Part shown: one piece after another, positions 1 through 11,700 of the stretch
Layout of the letters: each line of letters opens with the position of its first letter
How positions within the stretch are numbered: position 1 is the stretch's first letter
DNA from: Canna indica
Lineage: Eukaryota; Streptophyta; Magnoliopsida; Zingiberales; Cannaceae
NCBI GenBank assembly: GCA_034359265.1
Contig: CP136895.1
Coordinates: forward strand, 53,276,001-53,340,000
Length of the DNA stretch: 64,000 nucleotides
Reading direction: 5' to 3'
Notes under the pieces: generated by a model
Database searches by the model: none
The model's input: the letters and a program-made list of their open reading frames with translations, nothing else
Told to the model about the DNA's origin: nothing
Translations under genes and position numbers: made by a program

Positions 1-1579
1 AATAGGCCTAAACTCTTTGACTTGAGAAGGATTATTGGATTTGGGGATGAAAGTTAAGAAGGTTTTGTTCAAATCAGAAGGAATGAGAGAAGTATTGTAA
101 AAGGTACAGATGCATTTCATATAGGCATCAGAAATAGATGGCCAGTAGGCTTTGAAGAATTCACCTGTGAAGCTATCAAGCTCAGGACTTTTGCCATTGG
201 GAAGGACCCTAACAGTATTCCAGATCTCCTCAATGGAGAAAGGAACAATTAGGTTAGTGAAAAAGCTAGGATCTAGTATTTGAAAAGAGGGCCAAGAGGA
301 GTGAGAAGAGGTGATCCTGGAGTTGGAGGAGGACCAAAGTTGGGAGTAGTGATTGGAAAAAAAGCAAGTAAGATATCCTTATCAGATGTCACAGTAATAG
401 TAGGGTTATTATTAATGAAATGAATGTGATTAATTCTACGTTTACTAGTGACAATTCTGTGATAATAGGCAGTGTTAAAATCCCCATCTTTAATCCAAGC
501 AATTTTTGATTTGGCCCACCATTTGAGGATGATCTAATGTTGAATGGCTATAGATTTATTGTAGAGAGTTTTTAAAAGACAGTCTTGAGATTGAGAAATG
601 CCAAAAAGAAGAATCAATGTTCTCACAATTGGTAATTTCACTTTGAGTCTTGGTAAGGTTGTTTTCAAGTCTACCAAGCGAGTTCTTGTTCCAGTTAGAG
701 AGGGCTCTTCGAATGTGAGAGAGGCCCAATTGAAACTTAGAGAAAGGTTGGTTTAATTTATTAATCCTAGGACCATGCTAGAAATCATTCACAATTGATA
801 GGACACATTATATTAGGTCCAAAAGTTCTGAAAAGGGGTTTATGCTGGGCTTGAAGCTCAATGAGGAGGGGGGATGGTCAGAGCCAGTTCTAGGGAGATG
901 AGAGATCGAAGTCCTTCCGTAGAAGTGAAGCCAAGAAGTGTTGGCAAAGGCTTTGTCCAATCTAGCTAAAATGCGGGCAACATTACTGCGATTGTTACAC
1001 CAAGTGAATTTCAGCCTAGTGAAGCCGAGATCAAGCAAACCAGAATGGGTAATGAAAACATGAAAATCTTTAACCGGCTTATTTATAGTGAAATCTTTAC
1101 CACCAAATTTATCAAATGCATCAAGAATTCCATTAAAATGACCGGCAATATACGACGGAAAAGAAGACAGATCCAAATATTGCAAAGAATTCCAAGTGAT
1201 AGCATGTAAATTATGATTGATACTCGCGTAAATAGTAGAGTAAGAATGGGGTAAAGGAATGACCACCAATAATAGCATGAATCATATGAAATTCTATAGA
1301 TAGCACTTGAGCAATAATTGAAGTACTATCCCAAGCGAGGATTATTCCACCCGAGGTGCCATGATTGGAGGAAGCAGCAACTCCATTCTAGTGCCGACCA
1401 AAAGAGCGAATAGATTTTGTAGCTTGAGGGAGGGTGAGGTGCGTCTCTTTGAGGCAGATGACCTGCACACGAGAAGAACGAATGAAGGCATGCAATCAGT
1501 CTTTAACCGAGCGCTTGAAAGCCCCTTTGCAATTCCAATTTAATATAATCATGATACAATTCCAGTTTAATATAATCAT
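1..1579 (-). pseudogene. LINE ORF2: endonuclease and start of reverse transcriptase, broken
   Basis: ORF2 supplies nicking and target-primed reverse transcription. The minus strand begins MIILNWNC, the usual opening of the APE-type endonuclease, at 1579 (or 1552 in a duplicated copy). A longer endonuclease piece runs 1278-808 and contains FTWCNNR and GSDHPP, matching the conserved C-terminal SDH block. Further on, about 535-365 reads WIKDGDFNTAYYH, the standard pre-RT motif. The segment 250-1 reads NGKSPELDSFTGEFFKAYW and then FIPKSNNPSQVKEFRPI, the first RT blocks; the usual KSPGPDG is altered to KSPELDS. Several frameshifts separate these pieces. Confidence 0.8.
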
Positions 1580-1583
1580 GATG
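1530..1583 (-). repeat. 27-bp tandem duplication over the LINE ORF2 start
   Basis: Positions 1530-1556 and 1557-1583 are near-identical 27-bp copies that differ at two bases. On the minus strand each carries an ATG followed by ATTATATTAAA, so the start region of ORF2 is repeated in frame (MIILNWNCI then MIILNWNCK). Confidence 0.85.
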
Positions 1584-2043
1584 AGGGGTTAGGGGTACTT
1601 GCCGGGTTGGTAAGAGCCTCTGTTGGGGCCGGCAGAGTATTGGAATTAGACGGAGTGTGGCACCTGCGCTTAAGTGAATTATGCCCATCTGTCAAAAGGA
1701 GAACACCTGATTCATTTTTGGAGGGACGTGGAGGCTTGCGAGTACCACACTTAGAAGGCTAGGCGGAAGCAGAAGCTAGAAGCGTGTTAGGGGCGGAGGT
1801 GGGGAAGAGATGTGTAAGCTCTTGGACCAGTTGATCGAACGACCTCACCGGGGGAGCAGGAGTGTGTTGAGAGCTAGTGAAGCAAAAGGGGGATTGAGAA
1901 GAGGGAGAAGATGAAGGGAGAAGGCGGAAGAGGAAGAAGGGGAGGCGTGAGTGCGGCTGATGGAGGTTAAAAGGGGGACGAAAGAAGCCCTAAGTTGCGA
2001 GGGATCGTAGCCGTCCGATAGCGAGTCCTAGATCAGGTGAGGA

Positions 2044-3531
2044 TTAGACATTAGCAAATCGGATCGAGCCAATGGAGTGGGGTGTAAGTGGGTTTGCAGG
2101 TCTTAGTGGGATGGGTTTTGAGGGTAATAGTGGGTTTGGAAGCAAGAGGAGTTTTAGGTTGGGGCCTAGATTTGGGAGGGGGTCCAAAACGAGGTGGGTA
2201 TTGAAACTTCGGGGCCCATCCATTCGAGATATGTCGGGTGCGGTTGGGAGGATCCACATCCACAGTCAACGGGTCTGAACTGTCCATGGCATCCTCACTA
2301 GGGTCGTGAGAGGGTGAACGGGTTCGTGTGCCGATTGGGCGCTTATCACGGCCGAAACTTGCGCGATCGCGAGATGGACGACGAGGCCGACGGCGGCGAA
2401 CCTGGACCCAGAGACCATAAGTTGGTTCTATAGAGGGTTCAGAGGCCGAAGAGGGGGCAATGGCATGGGTGGCCGAAGGCGCCGGAGTTTGGGTAGTGAC
2501 CGAAGCAGCCTTAGGGGGGATCAAGGATAGGGACTTGTTTGGATGTGCAAGAGGATTCAAGATGACCAACTTTACCACAGAGATAATAGAGTAAGGGAAG
2601 GTTTTCATACGAAATGAGGTAGAAGCTTTCACAACCAGAGGGACCAACCCAAATTCCTTGTCGAATAAGAACAGAGAGGTCGATTTCAATACACACGCGA
2701 ATGTAACGTCCTGTCTCGAAAACAAAAGAACGATCATCAATCTTAATAACTGAGCCAAGACTAGAAGCAATAAGATTAATATAAGATTCATTCCAGAATT
2801 CTAAAGGAAGACTATGCAAACGAACCCAGATCGCGCGCCACTGGAAAATTTTCAATCCATGGATTAAACATCGGCTTCCATGGTATTAAGCGAATCACGT
2901 TACCTCTAAAGGACTAGGGGCCCCCGGTGAGGACGATAGTGGCTTGGCCGGGATTTTTAAAACGAAACACGAAAAAAACTTGATCAAAATCAAGCATACT
3001 AACAAAATCAAAATTCGCCCAAATTCGGACAGCCCAAGAACGAACAGAATCAACCAAGGGGGGCTTCCCCAAAAACTTTCCAATTAAACTAAAATGCCAT
3101 GGTGTACTCCATTGCTGGAGTTGCTCAGGAGAAAAAGAAATTTTACCAGTTGGCTGTGATGAAATTCGACGAAGTAACGAAACGTCAACCGGAGAGGGGG
3201 AGGTAGGAGATATACCTTTGAGGATTTGGGCCCAAGAGGTGGGGGCCGCGGAAGAAGAGGGATGGTTACCATGGAGGGTTGCGAAGTTTGTCGCCGCTGA
3301 GAATGATTTCCCGATCAAGTCCGAAGAAGTGTAAGTAAGTCTAGGGTTTGCCGATGAAACCCTAGGGGAGGAGCATGAAGCGGAGGAAGAAGGCGCAGCA
3401 GAAGCATCAGACGGAGGAGGGGGGTCAGGGGGAGCTAGCGGGGGGCACGATGCCGATGAGGGGGGAGAGGTCGCGGGGGAGAGGGGAGGCGAAAGAATCG
3501 CTATCGCTCCACTTTCAATCTCAATGCCCAT
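2044..3531 (-). pseudogene. LINE ORF1: DUF4283 / zinc-knuckle nucleic-acid-binding protein, frameshifted
   Basis: ORF1 proteins of plant L1 elements bind the element RNA. The reading frame starts at 3531 with a Ser/Pro/Ala-rich N-terminal region, then a DUF4283-like segment (WHFSLIGKFLGKPPLVDSV near residue 145). It continues in another frame at 2855-2511 with the diagnostic WVRLHSLPLEFW stretch and a degenerate zinc knuckle, YLCGKVGHLESSC, in which the first Cys is missing. The C-terminal part at about 2510-2051 is rich in Arg and Pro and contains YGLWVQVRRRRP, a phrase typical of this family. At least two frame changes are needed to read it through. Family assignment rests on motif recognition. 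Confidence 0.75.
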
Positions 3532-4022
3532 AATATACTTAAATTGTCAACCATTTATATTTATTTATATAATTATAATTATATTAACAGTCATGATCAA
3601 AGTTATTAATTACTTATATACACATTTTAATAAGTAGAAAATTTTAAATTTGATATAGTTATTAATTATTTAGATAAGATTTTAATAATTATATTGATGA
3701 TTAAGAACTATATCAAACCTACCATTAATTATCTATCCTCCGTCGAGAATCAAAGAAGGAATTCAAACAGTAATTTGTCTAAATTTTCTCCACCCTCGTC
3801 CTCGGCGGTTCCGTCACCACACGATCGAAGCGTCGCTCTCCCTACCTAATCCAATTGATAGAAAGATGTGTATTAAAATAATCGGCTTCTTTCCTCTTTC
3901 GTCACCACCCACCCAGTCTTCCGTCTTCCCCATCTTTTTAAACGGTACAGGCGACCACAACAATTTATTGAAGCAGGTTATTCATCATAGGGTTTCTTAG
4001 AGAGAGAAGAGAAGGGAGAGAG
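3532..4022 (+). promoter_or_regulatory. 5' flank and leader of the serine acetyltransferase gene
   Basis: 3532-3740 is very AT-rich with no coding signal. From about 3740 the composition changes to the CT- and GA-rich sequence usual for a plant 5' leader, ending in a purine tract (agagagaagagaagggagag) directly before the ATG at 4023. A TTTTTAAA stretch near 3935 could serve as a TATA-like box, but I cannot place a transcription start. Confidence 0.4.
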
Positions 4023-4928
4023 ATGCCGGCCGGCCATGTGAACCACAACGGCGTTACCGCCTCGGCGGTTGCCGCGATGGTGCCGACGTTCCCGCCGCCG
4101 GAGTCTGAATCGGAGGAGTCGTGGGTGTGGGCACAGATTAAGGCGGAGGCGCACCGGGACGCGGACTCGGAACCGGCGTTGGCGAGCTTCCTCTACGCCA
4201 CCGTGCTCTCCCACCCCTCCCTCGCTCGGTCCCTCGCTTTCCACCTAGCCAACAAGCTCTGCTCTTCCACTCTCCTCTCTACCCTCCTCTACGACCTCTT
4301 CCTCCAGTGCTTCTCTTCCTCCCCTTCCCTCATCTCTGCCGTCGTCGCCGACCTCCTCGCCGCCCGCCACCGCGACCCCGCCTGCGCCACTTTCTCCCAC
4401 TGCCTCCTCAACTACAAGGGCTTCCTCGCCGTCCAGGCTCACCGCGTCTCCCACCTACTCTGGACCCAGAACCGCCGCCCGCTCGCCCTCGCCCTGCAGT
4501 CCCGCATAGCCGACGTCTTCGCCGTTGACATTCACCCCGCCGCCCGCATCGGCAAGGGCCTCCTCCTCGACCACGCCACCGGTGTCGTCGTTGGCGAAAC
4601 CGCCGTCATCGGCAACAACGTCTCCATGCTCCACCACGTCACCCTCGGCGGCACTGGCAAGGCTGTAGGTGACCGTCATCCCAAAATTGGCGATGGCGTC
4701 CTAATAGGCGCCGGTGCCACCATCCTCGGCAACATCCGCATTGGTGAGGGGGCCAAGATTGGGGCCGGATCAGTCGTGCTCATCGACGTGCCTCCCAGGA
4801 CTACCGCCGTAGGGAACCCTGCACGGCTCCTTGGGGGCAAGGACAAGCCTTCAAGGCACAATGACCTTCCAGGTGAATCCATGGATCACACCTCCTTCAT
4901 CCAGGAGTGGTCCGATTATATCATCTGA
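4023..4928 (+). CDS. SAT: Serine O-acetyltransferase, cytosolic type
   Basis: Makes O-acetylserine from serine and acetyl-CoA, the step that feeds cysteine synthesis, and assembles with O-acetylserine (thiol) lyase into the cysteine synthase complex. The 301-residue frame is intact and intronless. Residues about 36-140 form the alpha-helical SAT N-terminal domain; 168-270 are hexapeptide repeats of the left-handed beta-helix. Catalytic-site motifs are present: VDIHPAARIG (Asp169), LDHATG (His184), and GDRHPKI (His219). The tail ends in WSDYII; a terminal Ile is what inserts into the lyase active site. The N-terminus is short and acidic after residue 28 with no clear transit peptide, so the cytosolic class is favoured. 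Codon third positions in the first two thirds are strongly GC-biased. The start at 4023 is the first ATG after the leader. Confidence 0.95.
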   Translation: MPAGHVNHNGVTASAVAAMVPTFPPPESESEESWVWAQIKAEAHRDADSEPALASFLYATVLSHPSLARSLAFHLANKLCSSTLLSTLLYDLFLQCFSSSPSLISAVVADLLAARHRDPACATFSHCLLNYKGFLAVQAHRVSHLLWTQNRRPLALALQSRIADVFAVDIHPAARIGKGLLLDHATGVVVGETAVIGNNVSMLHHVTLGGTGKAVGDRHPKIGDGVLIGAGATILGNIRIGEGAKIGAGSVVLIDVPPRTTAVGNPARLLGGKDKPSRHNDLPGESMDHTSFIQEWSDYII

Positions 4929-7900
4929 TGTCCATGGTTCTTATTCTCACAGCCAGAGTAAGAAATACTGAAATAGTAACCGGTCTTTCTTCTGGCTCTC
5001 GTCTGCCTATTCTTTTTCTTCTTCTTCTCTTCCCGTCTTAGATATCTATATGCTCGGAGGATGACATAAATTGCCTATATGAGGACATATAGACTGTTGT
5101 AAGTGACTTGCAACTTTGAATTGTTGTATCTTCTACTTGTGCTTTGCCCTTGTCTGGGCTGGTCAAGTAAAATGCTATATAGTGACTTTCTATTAGCAAA
5201 GTACTCGAGCTTGTTCTTCTGTGAGAAAATTTGTGTGTTTGTTGTTGATTGTAGAGCCTGCAGTTATTTTATTATTCGATTCTTATTTTGTTTTCCTGCC
5301 AAATTGTACTCAGCTAACTGGTTTCTATAATGATTTTGTTATAAATGGGTTACATGTATTTTTCAGAATGAACACATGAAATTTTGATTTTTTGCTTGTT
5401 TATATTTCCATTCTTTTTTTTGTTGGTAAAAATAGGAAACTTATGAGAAATCCTTGTGGAATCAGACTATTGCTATTAGATTATTGAAATATTTGTTCAT
5501 ATTTAAAATTGAAATAAGGACAGGGTTGGCACTTTGGAGGTTAAGGAAGTTCGACGAATGCAGGGAAGATATACAAATAAATGACAGTAGCACTAAACTG
5601 GCTCAGGTTGGGTTTCATAAAATAGGTTTTGAATTGAAGATCTAGGTTTGATTAGGGCCTAATGGAATGTTAATGCAAGTTAGACTTTTGAGTTTGTTTG
5701 ATCCTATCAATTCTTCAGTTTTTTTTTCTCATAATATGGTTGCTCTTTGAGAATGCTTAATTCTTTTCATCCAGGCTATCTTGACTGGGCCATTAATCCT
5801 AATACTGACAAGTTCCTACAGTAATTGATAGTATCTAGTCTTTTTCATTTGCCTGTCCATCTTCTTTTACACTTTCCTATTCTCTACAATCTTATCTTAT
5901 ACAAAGATTGTGGTTTCATGCATTATATAGCTGTTTATTACCTTGCTTAATTATTTGCAAACCCTTGTAGTTCCTCTAACTTCTTTATCTTAGAGCTGGA
6001 TATCAATGCCAATTGTGTTTACATAATCTATCACCAGTTTTCTTTGCCATTAATATTCCCAGTTTATGTAAAATTATATATGTTTATTTTTTTTTATCAA
6101 CTCTTTAGCATGGAAGTGGTATAATTGTATCCTGCTTGTTTATCCATTTGGTTCCTTCACTTTACTTCGTTAACATCCATAAATCCAGAAAGATAGTAGT
6201 GGCAGTTAATTTGTTCAAGTAAAGACTCATTCCACTTCTTGGTTTATTTTCATATGTCATTGTTCCTTGCTTCATTTTCAATCATTTCTTCAATTCAGCA
6301 TTCAGCTTATACCTTCAAGGAATTTTACTACAAATTTGCTCTCATTTTTCACCTTTTAAAATTATTTTTTTGTTGAAAAACAAGGAAGGTCAAGCATGGA
6401 TTTCATTGTTTATTGGTTGAAACTTGAAATAAAATCTTCTGCATTCTAAACATTTTTAGTCAAAGACATCCTGTTATCTATCTTTATGAACTGATACCCA
6501 GATAAGCTGATTTTTCTTGTAGACTTCCATGCAAAGTGTGTGCTATGTTTTTGGATGTACAAGTACTGCTGCTGCCTATTTGAGTTACCAATTATTGTTT
6601 AGTTGTCCTCTGTTACTATTTAAAGCCTATTCCATATGTTGAACCATACATTTGCTTGAACATTGTTATGATATTGATTTCCATAAGGTTAATGACCAGT
6701 GTTTTCTCAAAGATGTTGTATTGCAATACTTGAACGCAGTTAACCCACTTAAAGAAACAAGTCGCAACTCTAGCTTGCTTTCCATACATCTCCAAATGTC
6801 CAGCATATAAAATGATCATAAAACTATTGATTCATATAACTAGCACATATTCTGATTCTTCTCTCTTCATAATATACTTTGCTAACTGTTGTGTTGATTA
6901 TATGATCCCTTGTTTTCAGCCTCTCTAAATCATTCAACCATATTAATGCTTATGTTCACTTATCCAGTATCTGATTACTAGTGTTTCCTTTAGTTTAGTT
7001 CATTATGTTAAACCTTTTTTCAATTAATGGAAAAACAATACTGTCATAACATGTGAGGGGAGTGTATTGATCTACCTAAATATTTTGTTATCAAATTCAT
7101 TGACTGAATTACTACCTTGCTGATAGAAACTTCAGTGTATATGAGAAAGAAGATCATTTGTCATGATTAGGAGAGTGCATGATTACCCTCTATGCCAGTT
7201 CCTTTATCACCTTAATTTTAGAATAGGCTATACAAGGGAGGAGAGACTAGGTGTCAGGAAATCATGAAGGACACAATGCAGAGAGCTCTACCTTGGTTTG
7301 AATCTATATCTTTGGCTCCTCCCTTTTCTTGCCTTTGCTTTTTTAGCATGCAGAATTTGCAGGGGTCACTTGATTCGAATATTCTCGATATGCTTGTAGC
7401 AAACTGGAAAGGTTAGTCAAAGTATACCTCGTTGGTTGGAACTGTAGCTATTTCTTGTCAGTATTTTGCAAAATTAATATTTCATTGTCTGAAACTAAAA
7501 GAGCACTAAATAGGCCAGATTGTTGATTATAGTGGTTGCTTGATGGCTGCAGAGCAGAAATGGCGAATGTTATAGGCTTTATTGTCATGTAATTTGTTTT
7601 CTGCTGCTGCAGATTATCTTCTGTTTGATTACTTATTTTTGAGAATGGAAAACTATCTTTGTTTTCTTTACTTCTCTTTTCTACGCGGAATTGGTTTCTT
7701 TGGAAGAGATTTGGTTATCATTATTCGATAAGTCTGCTTTAGCGGCCCTTGGCGAGTATCCTTTACTCAGTGCTTTGCTTGCTTTAGTTTCTGCAAGAGA
7801 AGTTTTCGCATCTGTTTGGAATCCATGGTCAATGGATTTTATATGATTATTATTCTATCCCAATTCCAATTTATATCCAATTTTTATACAGAGAAAATCC

Positions 7901-8225
7901 GTCAGAAAGAATTGTTTGGAGATACGATGGAGTTGCTATTTGACCTTATATATTGTCAAATTGGGTGTAATTCTTGGCTATGCATTAGATTTGAGCCGAG
8001 CCTTGATGTAAATACCAAAATGTAAGTCGACTATACTGGATGTTGTGTTGGAATAAGGCTTGACGATGTTATTTATCTCATAGAAGGAAGTCATTTTTCA
8101 TGTTTGGATCTAAAATGGCGAGGTGGATAGTGTTCTAATTAATACTTATTTTCTTTATATATATATATATATAAAATTTAAGAGTTATAATTTTCTACTT
8201 GACGTGCTTGATCTCTTCTGCTCCT
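4929..8225. other. SAT 3' flank and non-coding intergenic sequence
   Basis: No convincing gene is seen. 4929 to about 5340 is T-rich and probably includes the SAT 3' untranslated region, but I find no clear canonical poly(A) signal. The remaining 2.9 kb is AT-rich with only short, compositionally poor frames. A (TA)n run lies near 8156-8174. A splice-like island at 7354-7411 is noted but not called. Confidence 0.6.
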
Positions 8226-8378
8226 AGTGATGCCCCAATTTCATTCATTTCATTCCGTAACTTGATGGGGTGAATTGTATTTTTAATGTATATTATGTTC
8301 AATTTAAGTTATCAAGAAATGAATGTAAAATGTAAAATATTAAAGGGTAAAAAGTAAAAACCTACTTGGGGCATCACT
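8226..8378. mobile_element. MITE candidate with 13-bp perfect terminal inverted repeats
   Basis: AGTGATGCCCCAA at 8226-8238 is matched by its exact reverse complement at 8366-8378, enclosing 127 bp of AT-rich non-coding sequence. This is the size and form of a miniature inverted-repeat element. I could not settle the superfamily because no clear target duplication flanks it. Confidence 0.5.
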
Positions 8379-8454
8379 TGATCTACTTGGTTGAATGGAG
8401 GTTGGCTTAACTTATCTTTTAATTAGACTGGGTCTTTCTCTTAAGATTCTTATT

Positions 8455-8728
8455 GCTATTATTTATTGGTTTACTTGACATGCTAGAAATGAAATGATGC
8501 ATCTTGTTAGATGACATTCTCTCTTAGCTTCATGCTCAAAATAATTGTGTTTGCGTCTCGGATTAATAAACCTCAGGCTCCCGAGGGTATTTTTCTTTCA
8601 TCATCCAATTTGAATTCTTCTAAATGGGTTCTCCCATAGAACAACTACGTGAAATTAAATTGTGATGGTTCTTGGTGCAATTTGCAATTTGGAATTGGAT
8701 TTGTCGTTAGAAACAATTTAGGTAATTA
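8455..8728 (+). pseudogene. Scrap of LINE ORF2 C-terminus (RNase H start)
   Basis: The plus strand reads YVKLNCDGSW followed by FGIGFVVRNNLG (8649-8722), the standard opening of the RNase H domain of plant L1 ORF2 proteins. An in-frame TAG sits just before it (WVLP-stop-NNY). Upstream, about 8480-8540 reads ARNEMMHLVR, resembling the preceding linker. The scrap stops where the Gypsy sequence begins near 8729. It is unlikely to be part of the minus-strand LINE at 1-3531, being in the opposite orientation. Confidence 0.7.
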
Positions 8729-8734
8729 AAACAA

Positions 8735-11700
8735 TTGAGACAGAGATAGGAGTGATGCATGCAGACCAGAAAGATGCTCGCGTATGTTACGATGCTCACG
8801 TATGTTACAATGAATGCCTAAAACTCAGGCCGACCGAGCCAAAGGAAACACCGGATACTCCATCCTCGCAAGTAGTTTTAGTTCTTCGTACATGCACTGG
8901 CCTCGGATTTCAGAGTTGGACCCTAGAGGAGATGTCCAAGAATGCCCTTAGTTCGCTGACGATCTGGAACATGTACAAATCAGGAACATGTACAACTTAC
9001 TTGGGAGCACATCTCCCCGCCGAGGTCAAAGCTCAGCTCGGTACTCTACTCATAGACAATGTTGTCCGTTTTGCATGGACGCCAGCCGACATGCTAGGGA
9101 TAAACCTCTAGGTCATTTGCCACATATTGGCCATCGATCCCCGGGTAAAATCGTGGCCCAGAAGAAAAGAAAGCTCGGAATCGAGCGCCAACGAGCATCC
9201 CTCGAGGAAATCGAAAAGCTACTAAAAGCAGGATTTATCAAGGAAATTAGATTCACCACATGGCTCGCAAATATCGTGATGGTCAAAAAATACTCAAGAA
9301 AATGACGGATGTGTATCGACTTCACCGACCTCAACAAAGCCTATCTGAAGGATTCCTACCTGTTGCCGAGCATAGACAAGCTTGTCGACGGCTCCTCGGG
9401 ATATCAATACCTGAGTTTTATGGATGCCTATTCAGGCTACAACCATATCCAAATGCACCCAAAGGATGAAGAGAAGACGACTTTCATCACCGGACATGCC
9501 AACTCTTGCTACAAAGTGACCCTTCGGGCTCAAAAATGTAGGAGCTACATACCAGTGCCTAATGAACAAAGTTCTCTGGAGGTGTACGTGGACGAGATGG
9601 TCGCCAAAACACCAACCACTGGAGACCACCGCACCTATCTCATCGAGATCTTCAGCTAGCTCAGACGCTAAAATATGAGACTAAATTCAGAGAAGTATGC
9701 CTTCAGAGTCCACGATGGCAAATTCCTTGGCTTCATGCTTATGAACTGAGGAATGGATGCCAACCCTGAAAAATGGCGAGCTATCGAAGAAATGCGGAGC
9801 TCACCCAACATTAAAGAAGTATAGTATCTCACCAAAATAATGAGTGCCTTATCCAGATTCCTATCGAGGTCAGCCAATAGGGCCGCTCCTTTCTTCAAAA
9901 TCTTGAGAAAGAAGCATGACTTCCAATGGGACGAGAAGTACGAACAAGCTTTTGAAGAACTCAAACACTTCCTCACCAGCCCACCAATCTTGGACAAACA
10001 ATAGTTAGGAGAAACACTCTTCCTCTACCTCACAGTCATGGAGAACGACCTCAGGTCGGTGTTCGTTCGAGAAAAGGGAAAGGATTAGAAACCGATCTAC
10101 TTCATCAGCAAGATCCTCCAAGATCCCGAAATCAGATACCAGAGGCTAAAAAGCTCGTCTTTGCCCTGGTCATTTCGGCTAGAAGGTTAAGGTCGTATTT
10201 CCAAAGTCACCACATCTAGGTATGCACATAATAGCCGATCAGACAAGTGTTGGCCAAGCCCGAGCTCGCTGGCCGAATGATTTCTTGGTCAATAGAACTC
10301 TTAGAGTTTAACATCGAATACCAGTCCAAAAGTCCCACCAAGGCCCAGGCACTAGCAGACTTCGTCGTCAAATCCATTGACGAGGAAGGCATCCCCAACC
10401 AGGTCGAAACTTGGACGTTGTTTGTAGATGGTGCCTCCAACGGAAAGGAAGTGGAGAAATGGCCAAGGAATCACCCTAGAGCAATCCCTTCAATTCCAAT
10501 TCAGAGCCATCGATAATTAGGCGGAGTACGAAGCTTTGATCGTCGGGTTGAAACTTACCCAAGACGTGAAAGCTCGGAATGTGATCGTGAAAAGCGACTC
10601 ACAGCTTATCGTAGGACAAGTCAACAACACCTGCCAAGCTAGGGACCCCTCCCTTGCAAGGTACCTCTCACTAGTACATTCTTTAATAACTAACTTTGAT
10701 AGTTGTGTCATTCAGCACATACCTCGGGAGGAACATACCCGAGTTGAATTGTTATTCAAGCTCGCCAGCACTAGGAAACCTCAAAATAATAGGTCGATCA
10801 TTCAACAAATCCTCAGGCAATCGAGCATCCAGCCGAGCGATACCTTGGCTGAGGTCCGAACAGTCGAACAAGGCACATACTGGAGGACCCCATACATAGC
10901 AAGTTACTACACCTTCCTCGATGATCAACTCTACAAGAGAGGATATTCTCGGCCGCTGCTCAAATTCATTAACCAACCCCGAACAAATATTGTAATGGTG
11001 AAAGTCCATGATGGTACTTGCGGCAATAACATCAGAGGGAGTTCCTTGGCAGTCAAGATCCTTCGGTCTAGGTACTTCTGGCTAACCATGAAGACATATT
11101 ATAGCATTTATGTCAAAAGGTGCGACAAATGCCAGAGATTCTCCAAAGTCTCACAATAGCATCCTGGGCCACTGCATAGTGTTGGGTCGGCGAGGACCAG
11201 ACAAGCAACAAAATTTTTACACATAACGGAAGAATAAATGATCCTCTACCCAAGCTGATCCATGCATCTCGGTTAAATCAATACTGGGTTTAGGAATATA
11301 CCCTTGAAGGCCGAGCTCCGTCTTCTGCTCCACAAGACCAAGGCTTCGGATCCCAAGTGCTGCTTGAGATGAACACCCTCTACGATTGGTACACGAGCGA
11401 ACCCGACAAACTAAGCGGCTTTTGAGTGCTAGCTTGGCTCTCTCAGAACTCCTTTCGATTTAGACGAGCACAGAACTCCTTCCGCACTCTCCCTTATCTC
11501 TAAACACAAAATTCCTTATGTAGGAATCCATGGTGACATCAGGTCGGAGGACTGATGTATCATTACCGTTGTGAGATATACTAATGATATTAACACACAT
11601 AGTATTCTCACGATTGGTCTGTCCAATAATATGTTCTCCAACATGTGTCCATGATCTAACTTTAATATCACATATTCATGACCAGTAAAATATGATCATC

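Larger units (their letters stand above)
1..3531 (-). mobile_element. L1-type LINE, 5' part, decayed, running off the window start
   Basis: A non-LTR retrotransposon lies on the minus strand with its 5' end near 3531. Reading leftwards it gives ORF1 (nucleic-acid binding, DUF4283 and zinc knuckle), then ORF2 with an endonuclease-like start near 1579 and the beginning of the reverse transcriptase at 1-520. The catalytic RT motifs, RNase H and poly(A) tail would lie beyond base 1. Frames are broken at several places, so the copy is dead. Sequence upstream of 3531 turns abruptly AT-rich, which may mark the 5' end of the element. No target duplication can be read because the 3' end is outside the window. 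Confidence 0.85.

Noticed and set aside
4245..4882. Minus-strand frames of 68-74 codons opposite SAT
   Set aside because: They are shadows of the GC-rich SAT gene, which has a well-recognised protein in the plus frame.
5103..5645. Plus-strand frames of 75 and 63 codons downstream of SAT
   Set aside because: Low-complexity hydrophobic translations of T-rich 3' flank; no motif, start context or neighbour supports them.
7354..7411. Exon-like 58-bp island (acceptor GCATGCAG, donor AAAG/GTTAGT, open for 19 codons)
   Set aside because: It stands alone, has no partner exons or recognisable protein motif, and short splice-like islands are expected by chance in 3 kb of T-rich DNA.
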